Positions 1-7,994 of a DNA stretch of 38,371 nt are shown piece after piece; the first letter of the stretch is position 1; each line of letters starts with the position of its first letter. Origin of the DNA: Maribacter sp. ACAM166. GTDB lineage: Bacteria > Bacteroidota > Bacteroidia > Flavobacteriales > Flavobacteriaceae. The stretch covers positions 1 through 38,371 of the forward strand of contig NZ_VAUW01000038.1 in the NCBI RefSeq assembly GCF_005771495.1, written 5' to 3'. Under the pieces are notes generated by a model. That model was not told the origin of the DNA. It worked only from the letters and a program-made list of their open reading frames with translations, and made no database searches. The position numbers and the translations under genes are program-made.

Positions 1-120
1 ATTACTGAAAAAAGAATAAAGGAAGTAGAAAGATTATTAAATTACAGACCTATTAGAAAGTTTAATTATAATAACCCAATTGAAGTCCTAAAAAATAAGT
101 GTGTTGCACTTATGGGTTGA
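1..120 (+). CDS. IS30-family transposase, C-terminal fragment (cut by window edge)
   Basis: An open frame runs from the first base to a TGA at 118-120 and encodes 39 residues, beginning ITEKRIKEVERLLNYRP and ending in NKCVALMG. The pattern 'I-x-x-K-x-I-x-x-V-E-x-x-L-N-x-R-P' followed by an N-P-I-E-V segment is what I know from the C-terminus of IS30-type DDE transposases of Bacteroidota, where the last domain helps form the catalytic core. The N-terminal part lies outside the window, so I cannot say whether the element is intact. The stop lies inside what looks like the terminal inverted repeat, as is common in this family. The assignment is by motif recognition only. Confidence 0.72.
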   Translation: MTEKRIKEVERLLNYRPIRKFNYNNPIEVLKNKCVALMG

Positions 121-130
121 ACTCAGCATT
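1..130 (+). mobile_element. Right end of an IS30-like insertion sequence
   Basis: The transposase frame ends within a segment reading GTTGCACTTATGGGTTGAAC, followed by TCAG, which resembles an IS terminal repeat. The boundary is set roughly at 130 because AT-rich, non-repetitive sequence starts there. The left end is outside the window, so the inverted repeat and the target duplication cannot be verified. The element abuts the 3' end of the TauE/SafE gene, about 40 bp away, and does not interrupt it. Confidence 0.5.
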
Positions 131-169
131 TATTATAACAGAAATAAAATAGTAAATAATACTCAAGTA

Positions 170-913
170 TTAACTGAACATTATGAGAACAGCACCGACA
201 GCAGTTAAGACTAAAATCATCTTTCTGAAAAAAGCTTCTTTGATGTACTTAATGAATCTAACGCCTACAAAGAAACCTATTAATATTCCTGGTAGCAGCA
301 TTAGGTTTAGTGCTAAAGAGTTGAAGGAAATGGTCTCCCATACAAAAAAATGAAACGGTAGTTTTATAACGTTTATAATTAGAAATAGCCAAGCGGCCGT
401 GCCAATAAAATGATTTTTCGGTAAACGCATGGCCAAGAAATAGATGTTAGAAAATGCACCTGCAAGATTGCCTACCATTGTTGTTATACCTGCAATAATA
501 CCAATAGAACTTGCAAAAGCCCAGTGGGTAGGTACTGTTTTCGTTTTTTTACGATCCCACCAATACATTATAACAACAGTGATTATGATGATAATAGACA
601 TGCCTATTTTAAAGAATTTCTCTGGCATGTCTTTACCGATAACTACGCCTATTAATACACCAAGTACCATCCAAGGGAGTACTTTAAAAACATATTTCCA
701 CTGTGTGTACCTATTGTAATAAATAACCGCAAAAATATCGGCCAAAACAAGGAGCGGTACAACCATGCCGGTAGACTCTTTTGCTCCAAAGGATAGCGCC
801 ATTAGGGTAACGTTTAAAACGGCTATTCCTTTTATCCCCGCTTTTGATAATCCGATTATAAATGCGGCCCCATAGGCAAAAATCCAGGCAGTTGGGGTAA
901 TTTCAGAAGTCAT
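170..913 (-). CDS. TauE/SafE-family membrane permease (sulfite exporter-like)
   Basis: This 247-residue integral membrane protein has about eight hydrophobic segments and the family's early motif, in which an alanine/glycine-rich first helix is followed by GLSKAGIKG. The second half begins near GNLAGAFSNIYFLAMR, which repeats the first in the pseudo-symmetric TauE layout. The family exports or imports small anions such as sulfite, sulfoacetate or other organosulfonates across the inner membrane; the substrate cannot be read from the sequence. A GTG four codons upstream (925) would extend the frame, but the ATG at 913 gives the usual short N-terminus (MTSEITPTAW). The gene is divergent from the sodium symporter gene, with an 87-bp spacer carrying a minus-strand TATTTTTG. 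Confidence 0.82.
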   Translation of the reverse strand: MTSEITPTAWIFAYGAAFIIGLSKAGIKGIAVLNVTLMALSFGAKESTGMVVPLLVLADIFAVIYYNRYTQWKYVFKVLPWMVLGVLIGVVIGKDMPEKFFKIGMSIIIIITVVIMYWWDRKKTKTVPTHWAFASSIGIIAGITTMVGNLAGAFSNIYFLAMRLPKNHFIGTAAWLFLIINVIKLPFHFFVWETISFNSLALNLMLLPGILIGFFVGVRFIKYIKEAFFRKMILVLTAVGAVLIMFS

Positions 914-949
914 TGATAGAAGCACGTAGTACGTTTAGCGTATTAGCGA

Positions 950-957
950 CAAAAATA
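950..957 (-). promoter_or_regulatory. Possible -7 element for the TauE/SafE gene
   Basis: On the minus strand this reads TATTTTTG, a match to the Bacteroidota -7 consensus TAnnTTTG, 37 bp upstream of the ATG at 913. The nearest TTG upstream is about 26 bp away, longer than the usual 17-23, so the -33 half is weak. Confidence 0.35.
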
Positions 958-1000
958 TCTTAAAAAAACATATCTTTAGCCATCAACCAAAAACCAATTT

Positions 1001-2812
1001 ATGGAACTCAGTACCCTAGACTATACTTTTATCATAGTTTTCTTCTCCCTAGTGTTAGGCATAGGGATATACGTATCAAAACAATCAGGTAAAAGCTCTT
1101 CAGAGTTTTTCCTTTCTGGGCGAACCATGCCTTGGTGGTTATTGGGACTTTCCATGGTCGCAACCACATTTTCAACTGACACTCCTAATTTAGTTACAGA
1201 TATTGTGCGTACTAATGGTGTTTCGGGTAATTGGGTTTGGTGGTGTTTTTTAATTACGGGGATGTTGACCGTATTCGTATATGCTAAACTTTGGCGTAAG
1301 TCTAATGTAAGCACAGATCTTGAGTTTTATGAAATGCGCTATGGCGGAAAGCCAGCGAGCTTTTTAAGAAAGTTTAGGGCTATATATTTGGGCGTTATTT
1401 TCAATGTAATCACCATGTCAGCAGTTACCTTGGCAGCTATAAAAATCGGAAGTATTATGTTGGGGCTTGAGCCTTGGCAAACTGTTATAAGTGCTGGTTT
1501 GATTACGGTAACTTTCAGTGCACTTGGTGGTTTTAAGGGTGTAGTATATACCGATTTCCTTCTGTTCTTTGTTGCTATGGCAGGGGCAATAGGAGCGGCC
1601 TATTATTTGGTCAATATTCCAGAAGTAGGTGGTATTAAGGCATTGATGGCTAATGAAAATGTATCTGATAAATTAAACATCCTACCAGATTTCAGTAATA
1701 AGAAAACATTAATCACCTTATTTATAATTCCGCTTGCAGTGCAATGGTGGAGTTCATGGTATCCTGGGGCTGAACCAGGCGGTGGTGGGTATATAGCGCA
1801 ACGTATGTTGGCAGCTAAAAATGAAAACCATGCAATTGGGGCTACCTTCTTTTTTAATATAATGCATTATGCCTTACGACCTTGGCCATGGATTTTGGTT
1901 GCCTTGGCATCGATTGTGGTGTATCCAGATTTGGCCAGTATACAAGAAGCTTTTCCAAATGTACCCCCAGATAAATTAGGACATGATTTGGCATATTCAG
2001 CGATGTTGACAAAACTACCTAGCGGACTTTTGGGGGTGGTTCTAGCTTCACTTATCGCAGCTTACATGAGTACGATTAGTACACAGTTGAATTGGGGGTC
2101 TTCTTATATCGTTTATGATTTTTACAAACAACAGATAAACCCAAATGCTTCTGAGAAAAAATTGGTTGCAGTTGGTAGAATTTCAACAGTAGTTCTAATG
2201 ATATTTAGCGCAGCCTTGGCTTTATTGCTTCAGAATGCATTGCAATTATTTGATGTGTTATTGGCATTTGGAGCAGGTACCGGACTTATTTTTATTCTAC
2301 GATGGTTTTGGTGGCGAATTAATTCTTGGAGTGAAATCACAGCAATGTTTGCATCAGGTATCATTTCAATCATCTTAAAATTAACTCCATTTGGAGCATT
2401 CCTTTTTGCAACGGATACAGGGGTATTCCCAGATTGGACTGAATATATCTTTATTGTGGTATTGACTACGCTTATTTGGCTAATCGCAACCTTTGTCACG
2501 CAGCCGGAATCAAAGGAGACGCTGCGAAGTTTTTACATAAAAATACAACCCGGAGGGCCAGGGTGGTCTAAAGTGGTAAATGATGCTGAGGTTGATGCTG
2601 TAGATATTGTTAAGTCGAAGGAAAAGTGGAGTGTGCCAGCCGGTATTACGGCAATGTTACTAGGTGTAGTTCTTATTTATTCCATCATGTTCGCAACCGG
2701 TTATTGGATTTACGGAAGAACCACACAGGCCATAGTATTAACCATTGTTTCTATTGTAGCAGGTATACTATTGTTAAAGGCTTGGAACCAATTAAAGGGT
2801 AATCTCTTGTAA
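1001..2812 (+). CDS. Sodium:solute symporter (SSS family)
   Basis: This 603-residue polytopic membrane protein belongs to the sodium/solute symporter superfamily (SLC5/SSS). The N-terminus has the family's FFLSGR motif after helix 1 (residues 36-41). The signature GGFKGVVYTD lies at 176-185, and the Ser/Thr-rich STISTQLNWGSSY segment lies near residue 355, where family members bind sodium. It would couple uptake of a small solute to the sodium gradient, which fits a marine bacterium. Seven bases separate its stop from the ATG of the following membrane acetyltransferase, so the two are almost certainly co-transcribed. That pairing hints at a sugar or amino-sugar substrate, but this is inference. 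A TATCTTTA at 971-978 is an imperfect -7 element. Confidence 0.88.
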   Translation: MELSTLDYTFIIVFFSLVLGIGIYVSKQSGKSSSEFFLSGRTMPWWLLGLSMVATTFSTDTPNLVTDIVRTNGVSGNWVWWCFLITGMLTVFVYAKLWRKSNVSTDLEFYEMRYGGKPASFLRKFRAIYLGVIFNVITMSAVTLAAIKIGSIMLGLEPWQTVISAGLITVTFSALGGFKGVVYTDFLLFFVAMAGAIGAAYYLVNIPEVGGIKALMANENVSDKLNILPDFSNKKTLITLFIIPLAVQWWSSWYPGAEPGGGGYIAQRMLAAKNENHAIGATFFFNIMHYALRPWPWILVALASIVVYPDLASIQEAFPNVPPDKLGHDLAYSAMLTKLPSGLLGVVLASLIAAYMSTISTQLNWGSSYIVYDFYKQQINPNASEKKLVAVGRISTVVLMIFSAALALLLQNALQLFDVLLAFGAGTGLIFILRWFWWRINSWSEITAMFASGIISIILKLTPFGAFLFATDTGVFPDWTEYIFIVVLTTLIWLIATFVTQPESKETLRSFYIKIQPGGPGWSKVVNDAEVDAVDIVKSKEKWSVPAGITAMLLGVVLIYSIMFATGYWIYGRTTQAIVLTIVSIVAGILLLKAWNQLKGNLL

Positions 2813-2819
2813 TATATTG

Positions 2820-3908
2820 ATGGCAAAGGATAGAATTTTATCAGTAGATATTTTTAGGGGAGCTACTATCTTATTAATGGTTTTGGTGAATACCCCAGGA
2901 ACATGGTCGAATGTATATAGACCATTTCTTCATGCCGATTGGCATGGGTATACACCAACCGATCTAGTATTTCCTTTCTTCTTATTTATTGTAGGTACTT
3001 CAATAGCTTTTTCCTATGAGAATAGAACTGTAGATGCTAATGTATATAAGAAGATTATCATTCGAACGTTGAAATTAATTGGCTTGGGAGTTTTTCTAGG
3101 CGCATTTATGATATATTTTCCTTTTTTTAAGGATTTTGAAAAAATTCGTTTCCCAGGAGTATTGCAGCGTATTGGGGTTGTCTTCTTTTTTGCAGCCCTA
3201 TTATTTATGAATCTCAACTGGAAAACTTTAATTGGGGTTACGGTTTCTTTATTAATAGGATATTGGTTGTTAATGACCCTGGTGCCAGTGGAAGGTGTGG
3301 TTTCTACGTTAGACAGAGCACCTAATAACCTGGCGAATTGGCTTGATGTGAAAATATTCGGTTCACATGGTTACAAGGCAGACTATGACCCAGAAGGGCT
3401 GTTAAGTACGGTGCCTTCAATTGCAAGTTCTTTATTGGGCATTTTTACAGGTTTGATTCTAACCTCCAAACATGAAAAGAAAGCGACCCTATTGGTCGGA
3501 CTTGGAGGAAGTTTATTGATTGTAGGCCATATTTGGGATATAGTTTTCCCAATCAATAAAGCATTATGGACCAGTAGTTTTGTTTTGGTTACCGCTGGGT
3601 GGGCAAATTTGATTCTTGCGTTTATATATTATCTAACAGATGTTAAGAAAATAGCATTCGGATCTATTTTTAGATATGCAGGTGCCAATGCAATTGTCAT
3701 CTACTTTTTATCTAGTTTCACCAGTAAAATTATGGGCCAAATTAAGGTGGGTGACACCTCTTTGCACGGTTGGCTTTTTCAAAAGATATATGTACATGAT
3801 TTTATGGTGCTAGAAATGTCATCACTTTTATATGGTTTAAGTGTCGTATTGTTCTATTGCTTCCTTGCTTATTTTCTTTACAAAAGAAAGATTTTCATCA
3901 AGGTTTAG
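2820..3908 (+). CDS. NagX/HGSNAT-like membrane acetyltransferase (COG4299 type)
   Basis: This 362-residue protein has about ten membrane segments. It begins RILSVDIFRGATILLMVLVN, the typical opening of the heparan-alpha-glucosaminide N-acetyltransferase/NagX group. The next motif, HADWHGYTPTDLVFPFF (His at residue 38), aligns by eye with the region of the human lysosomal enzyme that holds its active-site histidine. The family is thought to move acetyl groups across the membrane to an amino sugar; bacterial NagX lies in chitin and N-acetylglucosamine gene sets. I chose the ATG at 2820 over an overlapping TTG at 2817. It follows the symporter gene by 7 bp. Its end overlaps the convergent esterase gene by 11 bp. 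Confidence 0.8.
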   Translation: MAKDRILSVDIFRGATILLMVLVNTPGTWSNVYRPFLHADWHGYTPTDLVFPFFLFIVGTSIAFSYENRTVDANVYKKIIIRTLKLIGLGVFLGAFMIYFPFFKDFEKIRFPGVLQRIGVVFFFAALLFMNLNWKTLIGVTVSLLIGYWLLMTLVPVEGVVSTLDRAPNNLANWLDVKIFGSHGYKADYDPEGLLSTVPSIASSLLGIFTGLILTSKHEKKATLLVGLGGSLLIVGHIWDIVFPINKALWTSSFVLVTAGWANLILAFIYYLTDVKKIAFGSIFRYAGANAIVIYFLSSFTSKIMGQIKVGDTSLHGWLFQKIYVHDFMVLEMSSLLYGLSVVLFYCFLAYFLYKRKIFIKV

Positions 3909-4716
3909 TTTTGGCCATTGCCCAAGTTATAAACTGAGGAAATACCTTTCCCCAGGTGGTCAAATCATGTTTACCTCCTTCAACTTGAACATAGGTAATA
4001 GCACCAGGGTAGGAGTATCCTATTATCGTTAGTTCCTTTATCACGTCTAAGGTGTCTTCAATGGCATCAATAATCCCATTATTATTTCGATCCGCTATTT
4101 CGTCTAGGGAGCCACATTGAAACCAGAATTTTAAATGATCAGCGTATGCTCCGTTTTTTATGACTTCTAGCGCAATTCTACTTCGGTCTTTTAAGTCATT
4201 TTTCACATAAGCTTTTTTACGCCACCAAAATGACCCGCTAAATACGCCTACCTTGGCAAAATGAGTACTATAGTTGTAAACGATATCGAATGCAGATAAA
4301 CCACCAAGTGACATACCGCAATAGACCCAATCATTAACATCTTTGGAAGCTTTGAATTCTTGCTTTAGAAAAGGAACGAATTCTTCGGTGATAAATCTGG
4401 AGTATTTCAACGCCTGTCCACCCCTACCCTTAAAGTCAGTTGTCGAAGCAGTTCCATATTCATGAATACGATTTTCATTACAAGAAACTCCAACATAAAT
4501 AAAAGGCTGCAATTCTTTTGACGCAAAAGCTTGAGATAGGCTATGCTCTAATTGCATTGCTTCATAGTCTTGCCCATCGTTCATCAGTACTACAGAAAAG
4601 GTTGTAGTAGATTTCGAATAATCCTGAGGCGCAACAACACGAAAAAGCACTAAACGATTTAGGTTTTTAGAAAATACACTCCCTTTAATAATAATTGTCT
4701 CTAGTTGAAACTGCAT
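3898..4716 (-). CDS. Alpha/beta-hydrolase fold esterase (EsteraseD/Fes type)
   Basis: This 272-residue, probably cytoplasmic enzyme has no signal peptide. The nucleophile elbow GMSLGG places the serine at residue 136, and the histidine is probably H250 in GGKHDLTTW. The family hydrolyses carboxyl or thio esters; members include esterase D and siderophore esterases. The substrate here is unknown. Residues 209-220 (DRNNNGIIDAIE) match an EF-hand-type calcium loop, inserted between the likely acidic triad region and the last strands. The gene is divergent from a second, unrelated-looking esterase gene across 123 bp, which suggests a shared control region. It is convergent with, and overlaps, the NagX-like gene. 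Confidence 0.78.
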   Translation of the reverse strand: MQFQLETIIIKGSVFSKNLNRLVLFRVVAPQDYSKSTTTFSVVLMNDGQDYEAMQLEHSLSQAFASKELQPFIYVGVSCNENRIHEYGTASTTDFKGRGGQALKYSRFITEEFVPFLKQEFKASKDVNDWVYCGMSLGGLSAFDIVYNYSTHFAKVGVFSGSFWWRKKAYVKNDLKDRSRIALEVIKNGAYADHLKFWFQCGSLDEIADRNNNGIIDAIEDTLDVIKELTIIGYSYPGAITYVQVEGGKHDLTTWGKVFPQFITWAMAKTKP

Positions 4717-4839
4717 GGAAATTGCGTATAAAAATACAAGTATAGGTATCTGTAAAAATAAATGTAGGCATATTTCAAAATAAATTACTTTTTGCAGCCG
4801 TAATACGTTGATTATTAAACATTTTATTTATCTTAATAC

Positions 4840-5553
4840 ATGGCTAAAGTAGAACACATTCAATATTATTCCAATACCCTGAATAGAAATATTAATATTG
4901 AGGTTACGGGTCATTGGGGTCATCCCATATTGATGTTCCCTTCATCTGGTGGTCAATTTACACAGAATACAGATTTCGGCTTGGTCGGTTCCATAATGGA
5001 CTTTATTGAAAAAGGTAAAGTGAAAATATATAATGTCGAGACAATTGATATGATGTCTTTCTATGATGACCATATGGATTCAGGCGCCAAGATTCATAAC
5101 TATGAATTGTACATGCAGTTCTTGAAAAATGAACTAATACCCTATATACAAAAAGAGGGTAATACCCATCGAATAGCTGTCTCTGGAGTTAGTTTTGGAG
5201 GTTTTCATGCAGCGAATACAGCGTTCAGGTTTCCAGATTTGATTTCTCATTATATAGGAATGAGTGCCGCATTTAACATACGTTCTATGGTTCCTCAATC
5301 TGAGGATATGCGAATATATTACAACTGCCCAGATGAATATATGCAACATGAGCAAGGTTGGAAATATGACCATATCCAAATTGTTTTGGGCACTTCTGAT
5401 TGGGATATATGTTTGGATAAAAATAGACACATGTCGGGCATCCTCAAAGGAAAAGGAATTGAGCATTGGTATGATGAAAAAAAATGGATTGACCATGATT
5501 GGCCATTATGGAAAATGATGTTTCCTGAATATTTAGACGCATATTTCAATTGA
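4840..5553 (+). CDS. Esterase of the COG4947 type (alpha/beta hydrolase)
   Basis: This 237-residue protein has a nucleophile elbow GVSFGGFHAA (Ser118), acidic residues in GTSDWDICLD (D187-D193) and a histidine in DHDWPLW (H219), giving a complete Ser-Asp-His set in the expected order. No signal peptide is seen. Such proteins are annotated as putative esterases; natural substrates are not established. It is the first gene of a same-strand run with an ATP-grasp ligase, a YbdK ligase, a glutamine amidotransferase and a further ligase-like protein, so it may release or trim an acylated or peptidyl product. It lies 91 bp before the ATP-grasp gene, so joint transcription is likely but not proven. 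Confidence 0.8.
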   Translation: MAKVEHIQYYSNTLNRNINIEVTGHWGHPILMFPSSGGQFTQNTDFGLVGSIMDFIEKGKVKIYNVETIDMMSFYDDHMDSGAKIHNYELYMQFLKNELIPYIQKEGNTHRIAVSGVSFGGFHAANTAFRFPDLISHYIGMSAAFNIRSMVPQSEDMRIYYNCPDEYMQHEQGWKYDHIQIVLGTSDWDICLDKNRHMSGILKGKGIEHWYDEKKWIDHDWPLWKMMFPEYLDAYFN

Positions 5554-5644
5554 AATAGACTATCAAATTTAGGTTTAGGGTCAAACAAAGCTAGTTATAT
5601 ACTGTATATTAATAGAGGTTAAGTATTAAAAAAAACACTGTAAA

Positions 5645-6799
5645 ATGATGAAAAAAGTAGGCATATTATTTGGGATGGAAGACACTTTTCCATGGGCGTT
5701 TATAGACAAGGTAAATGAATTGGGTAAAGGCAAAATTGTTGCAGAAGCAGTTCAAATAGACAAAGTTCAACAAGGTATTGATTATGGATATAGCGTAATC
5801 ATTGACCGAATATCTCAAGAAGTTCCATTTTATCGAGCGTATTTGAAAAATGCATCATTAATGGGTACGGCAGTTATAAATAATCCATTTTGGTGGAGTG
5901 CCGACGAGAAGTTTTTCAACAATTGTTTATCAATGGAAATGGGAATACCAGTGCCAAAAACCGTGTTATTGCCTTCCAATTCGAGACCAGACAATACAAG
6001 TGAAACTTCGTTCAGGAACTTAAAAGCACCATTGGATTGGAATTACATGTTCGATTATATAGGATTTCCTGCCTATATGAAACCACATGATGGTGGTGGT
6101 TGGAAAAACGTTTACCGAGTAGAGAGTCCTGAAGATCTTTTCAACAAGCATGAAGAAACCGGACAATTGGTGATGATGCTGCAGGAGGAGATTGTATTTG
6201 ATGATTACTTTAGAGTGTATTGTTTAGGGCAGAAATATGTGCATATCATGCCTTATGACCCAAGAAAACCTTTTCACGAACGTTATGTAAGCGATATAAA
6301 AGCAACTGGCGAAGTGCGTAAAAAATTATTAAAAACGGTGCATGACTATACGCTTAGATTAAATCAGGCCTTAGGATACGATTTCAACACAGTAGAGTTT
6401 GCAGTACGTGACGGCGTACCCTATGCCATTGATTTTTGTAATCCAGCACCAGATGCCGATATAAATTCAGTTGGTCAAGAAAATTTTGATTGGATTGTAG
6501 AGCATTCGGCGAAGTATGCCATTGAAAAAGCTAACAAGCATAAGCCAAACCAGAACAATTCTTCATGGGGTGGTTTTGTGAGAAATTCAATTGCTCCGGT
6601 AAAACCCAAAGCTGGTAAGGTAAATTTAAAAACAACTGCAGAAGTGAAGAAAGCTTCGACAAAAAAAAGTTCAGCTAATAAGGCAAAGTTTGTTGGGGTA
6701 AAAAAGGAAGCGCCAGCAAAGAAAAAGGCTGTTGTTAAAAAAGTAGCTGTTAAGAAAGCTCCTGCCAAAACCAAGGCGCCAGTAAAACCAAAGAAATAG
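5645..6799 (+). CDS. RimK-like ATP-grasp ligase with lysine/alanine-rich C-terminal tail
   Basis: This is a 384-residue protein. Residues 1-300 form an ATP-grasp domain: the ATP-binding lysine is in FPAYMKPHDGGGW (K146, with the glycine loop after it), the second nucleotide segment is VMMLQEEIVFDDY, and the acidic metal-binding residues lie in FNTVEFAVRDG and AIDFCNPAPD (E251, D263, N266). ATP-grasp ligases activate a carboxylate as acyl phosphate and join it to an amine or thiol. Residues from about 301 to 384 are a low-complexity Lys/Ala/Pro/Val tail resembling histone H1-like proteins, ending VKPKK. That is unusual on a ligase. The gene opens with two adjacent ATGs. It precedes the YbdK gene by 31 bp and is probably in one operon with it. 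The substrate is unknown. Confidence 0.82.
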   Translation: MMKKVGILFGMEDTFPWAFIDKVNELGKGKIVAEAVQIDKVQQGIDYGYSVIIDRISQEVPFYRAYLKNASLMGTAVINNPFWWSADEKFFNNCLSMEMGIPVPKTVLLPSNSRPDNTSETSFRNLKAPLDWNYMFDYIGFPAYMKPHDGGGWKNVYRVESPEDLFNKHEETGQLVMMLQEEIVFDDYFRVYCLGQKYVHIMPYDPRKPFHERYVSDIKATGEVRKKLLKTVHDYTLRLNQALGYDFNTVEFAVRDGVPYAIDFCNPAPDADINSVGQENFDWIVEHSAKYAIEKANKHKPNQNNSSWGGFVRNSIAPVKPKAGKVNLKTTAEVKKASTKKSSANKAKFVGVKKEAPAKKKAVVKKVAVKKAPAKTKAPVKPKK

Positions 6800-6830
6800 G
6801 TGAATAACGTTAAGAATCAACTGTAATTAC

Positions 6831-7928
6831 ATGCATAAATTTACCTTAGGAATTGAAGAAGAGTTTCAAGTTTTAGATAGTGATACGTATAGATTACGTT
6901 CACAAATGTCCAAAATTGTTGATGATGGTAAAGTTCTACTTCAAGAACGAATAAAGGAAGAAATGCATCAGTCTATGGTGGAGATGGGTACAAATATCTG
7001 TGAAAACATTCATCAGGTTAAGGATGAGGTTTCATACCTAAGACAACAAGTCATTAAACTGGCAGATGATGAAGGACTCAAAGTTGCCGCTGCTGGAACG
7101 CACCCGTTTTCTAAATGGGATCAACAATTGATAACCGCAAATCCGAGATATGACGCCATTATTCAAGAAATGGCTGATGTAGCTAGGGGAAATCTTATTT
7201 TTGGCATGCACGTGCACGTTGGCATACCCAGTAGGGAAGAAGGGTTGGAAATTTTGAACACAGTTCGGTATTTTTTACCGCACTTATATGCATTGTCTAC
7301 AAACTCGCCTTTTTGGGAAGGTCGTAATACAGGCTTCAAATCATACCGAAGTAAAGTCTTCGACAAGTTTCCAAGAACGGGTATCCCTCCTTTTTTTGCT
7401 AGTGTGGCTGAGTATGATAAGTTCGTTGATATTTTAGTGAAGACTAATTGTTTGGATAATAGCAAGAAAATTTGGTGGGATATACGATTGCACCCATTTT
7501 ATCCAACCATTGAATTTAGAATATGCGATGTAGTCATGACTGTTGATGAGGTGGCTTGTATTGCCGCACTTATGCAATGCTTAGTGGCGAAGTTGTACAA
7601 GATGAACCGTAAGAATCAGACCTTTAAAAATTATAGGCGATTGTTGTTGAATGAGAATAAATGGCGAGCAGCTCGCTGGGGAATTGAATCAAAGTTGATT
7701 GATTTCGGCAAGGAAGAGGAGGTTTCTTTTGCGAAGCTTATGAATGAATTATTAGAATTTATTGATGATGTGGTTGATGAGTTGGATTGCCGGTCTGAAG
7801 TTAATTATGTGTACCAAATTTTGGAAGCAGGTACTGGTGCAGATAGGCAATTACACGTTTTTAACGAAACGAATGATTTGGTAGCCGTCACAAAGTATAT
7901 CGTAGAACAAACAAGAAAAGGGCTTTAA
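6831..7928 (+). CDS. YbdK-type carboxylate-amine ligase (GCS2 family)
   Basis: This 365-residue protein has the glutamate-cysteine ligase type 2 opening FTLGIEEEFQ (E9-E11, metal/substrate ligands), then GMHVHVGIPSRE, SNSPFWEGRNTGF and PRTGIPP, all hallmark segments of the YbdK group. The C-terminal IEFRICDV block is also typical. Family members make an amide bond between a carboxylate, often glutamate, and an amine at the cost of ATP; E. coli YbdK has weak glutamate-cysteine ligase activity. No second glutathione gene (GshB) is seen nearby, so glutathione synthesis is not implied. Its position between an ATP-grasp ligase and an amidotransferase suggests stepwise assembly of a peptide-like compound. 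Confidence 0.87.
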   Translation: MHKFTLGIEEEFQVLDSDTYRLRSQMSKIVDDGKVLLQERIKEEMHQSMVEMGTNICENIHQVKDEVSYLRQQVIKLADDEGLKVAAAGTHPFSKWDQQLITANPRYDAIIQEMADVARGNLIFGMHVHVGIPSREEGLEILNTVRYFLPHLYALSTNSPFWEGRNTGFKSYRSKVFDKFPRTGIPPFFASVAEYDKFVDILVKTNCLDNSKKIWWDIRLHPFYPTIEFRICDVVMTVDEVACIAALMQCLVAKLYKMNRKNQTFKNYRRLLLNENKWRAARWGIESKLIDFGKEEEVSFAKLMNELLEFIDDVVDELDCRSEVNYVYQILEAGTGADRQLHVFNETNDLVAVTKYIVEQTRKGL

Positions 7929-7994
7929 AAAAGTTAAATAGTAAATAAGGTTCCAAAATAGAATTTGTCTTGGAATAATTTTTAGTTAGAGAGA

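Noticed and set aside
158..171. AATAC-TCAA-GTATT hairpin as terminator of the TauE/SafE gene
   Set aside because: Only five A/T-rich pairs, overlapping the stop codon, and no clean T-tract.
6475..6774. 99-codon minus-strand frame rich in Phe/Ala
   Set aside because: It is the complement of the lysine/alanine-rich tail of the ATP-grasp gene, where AAG/GCT codons read as Phe/Leu/Ala on the other strand.
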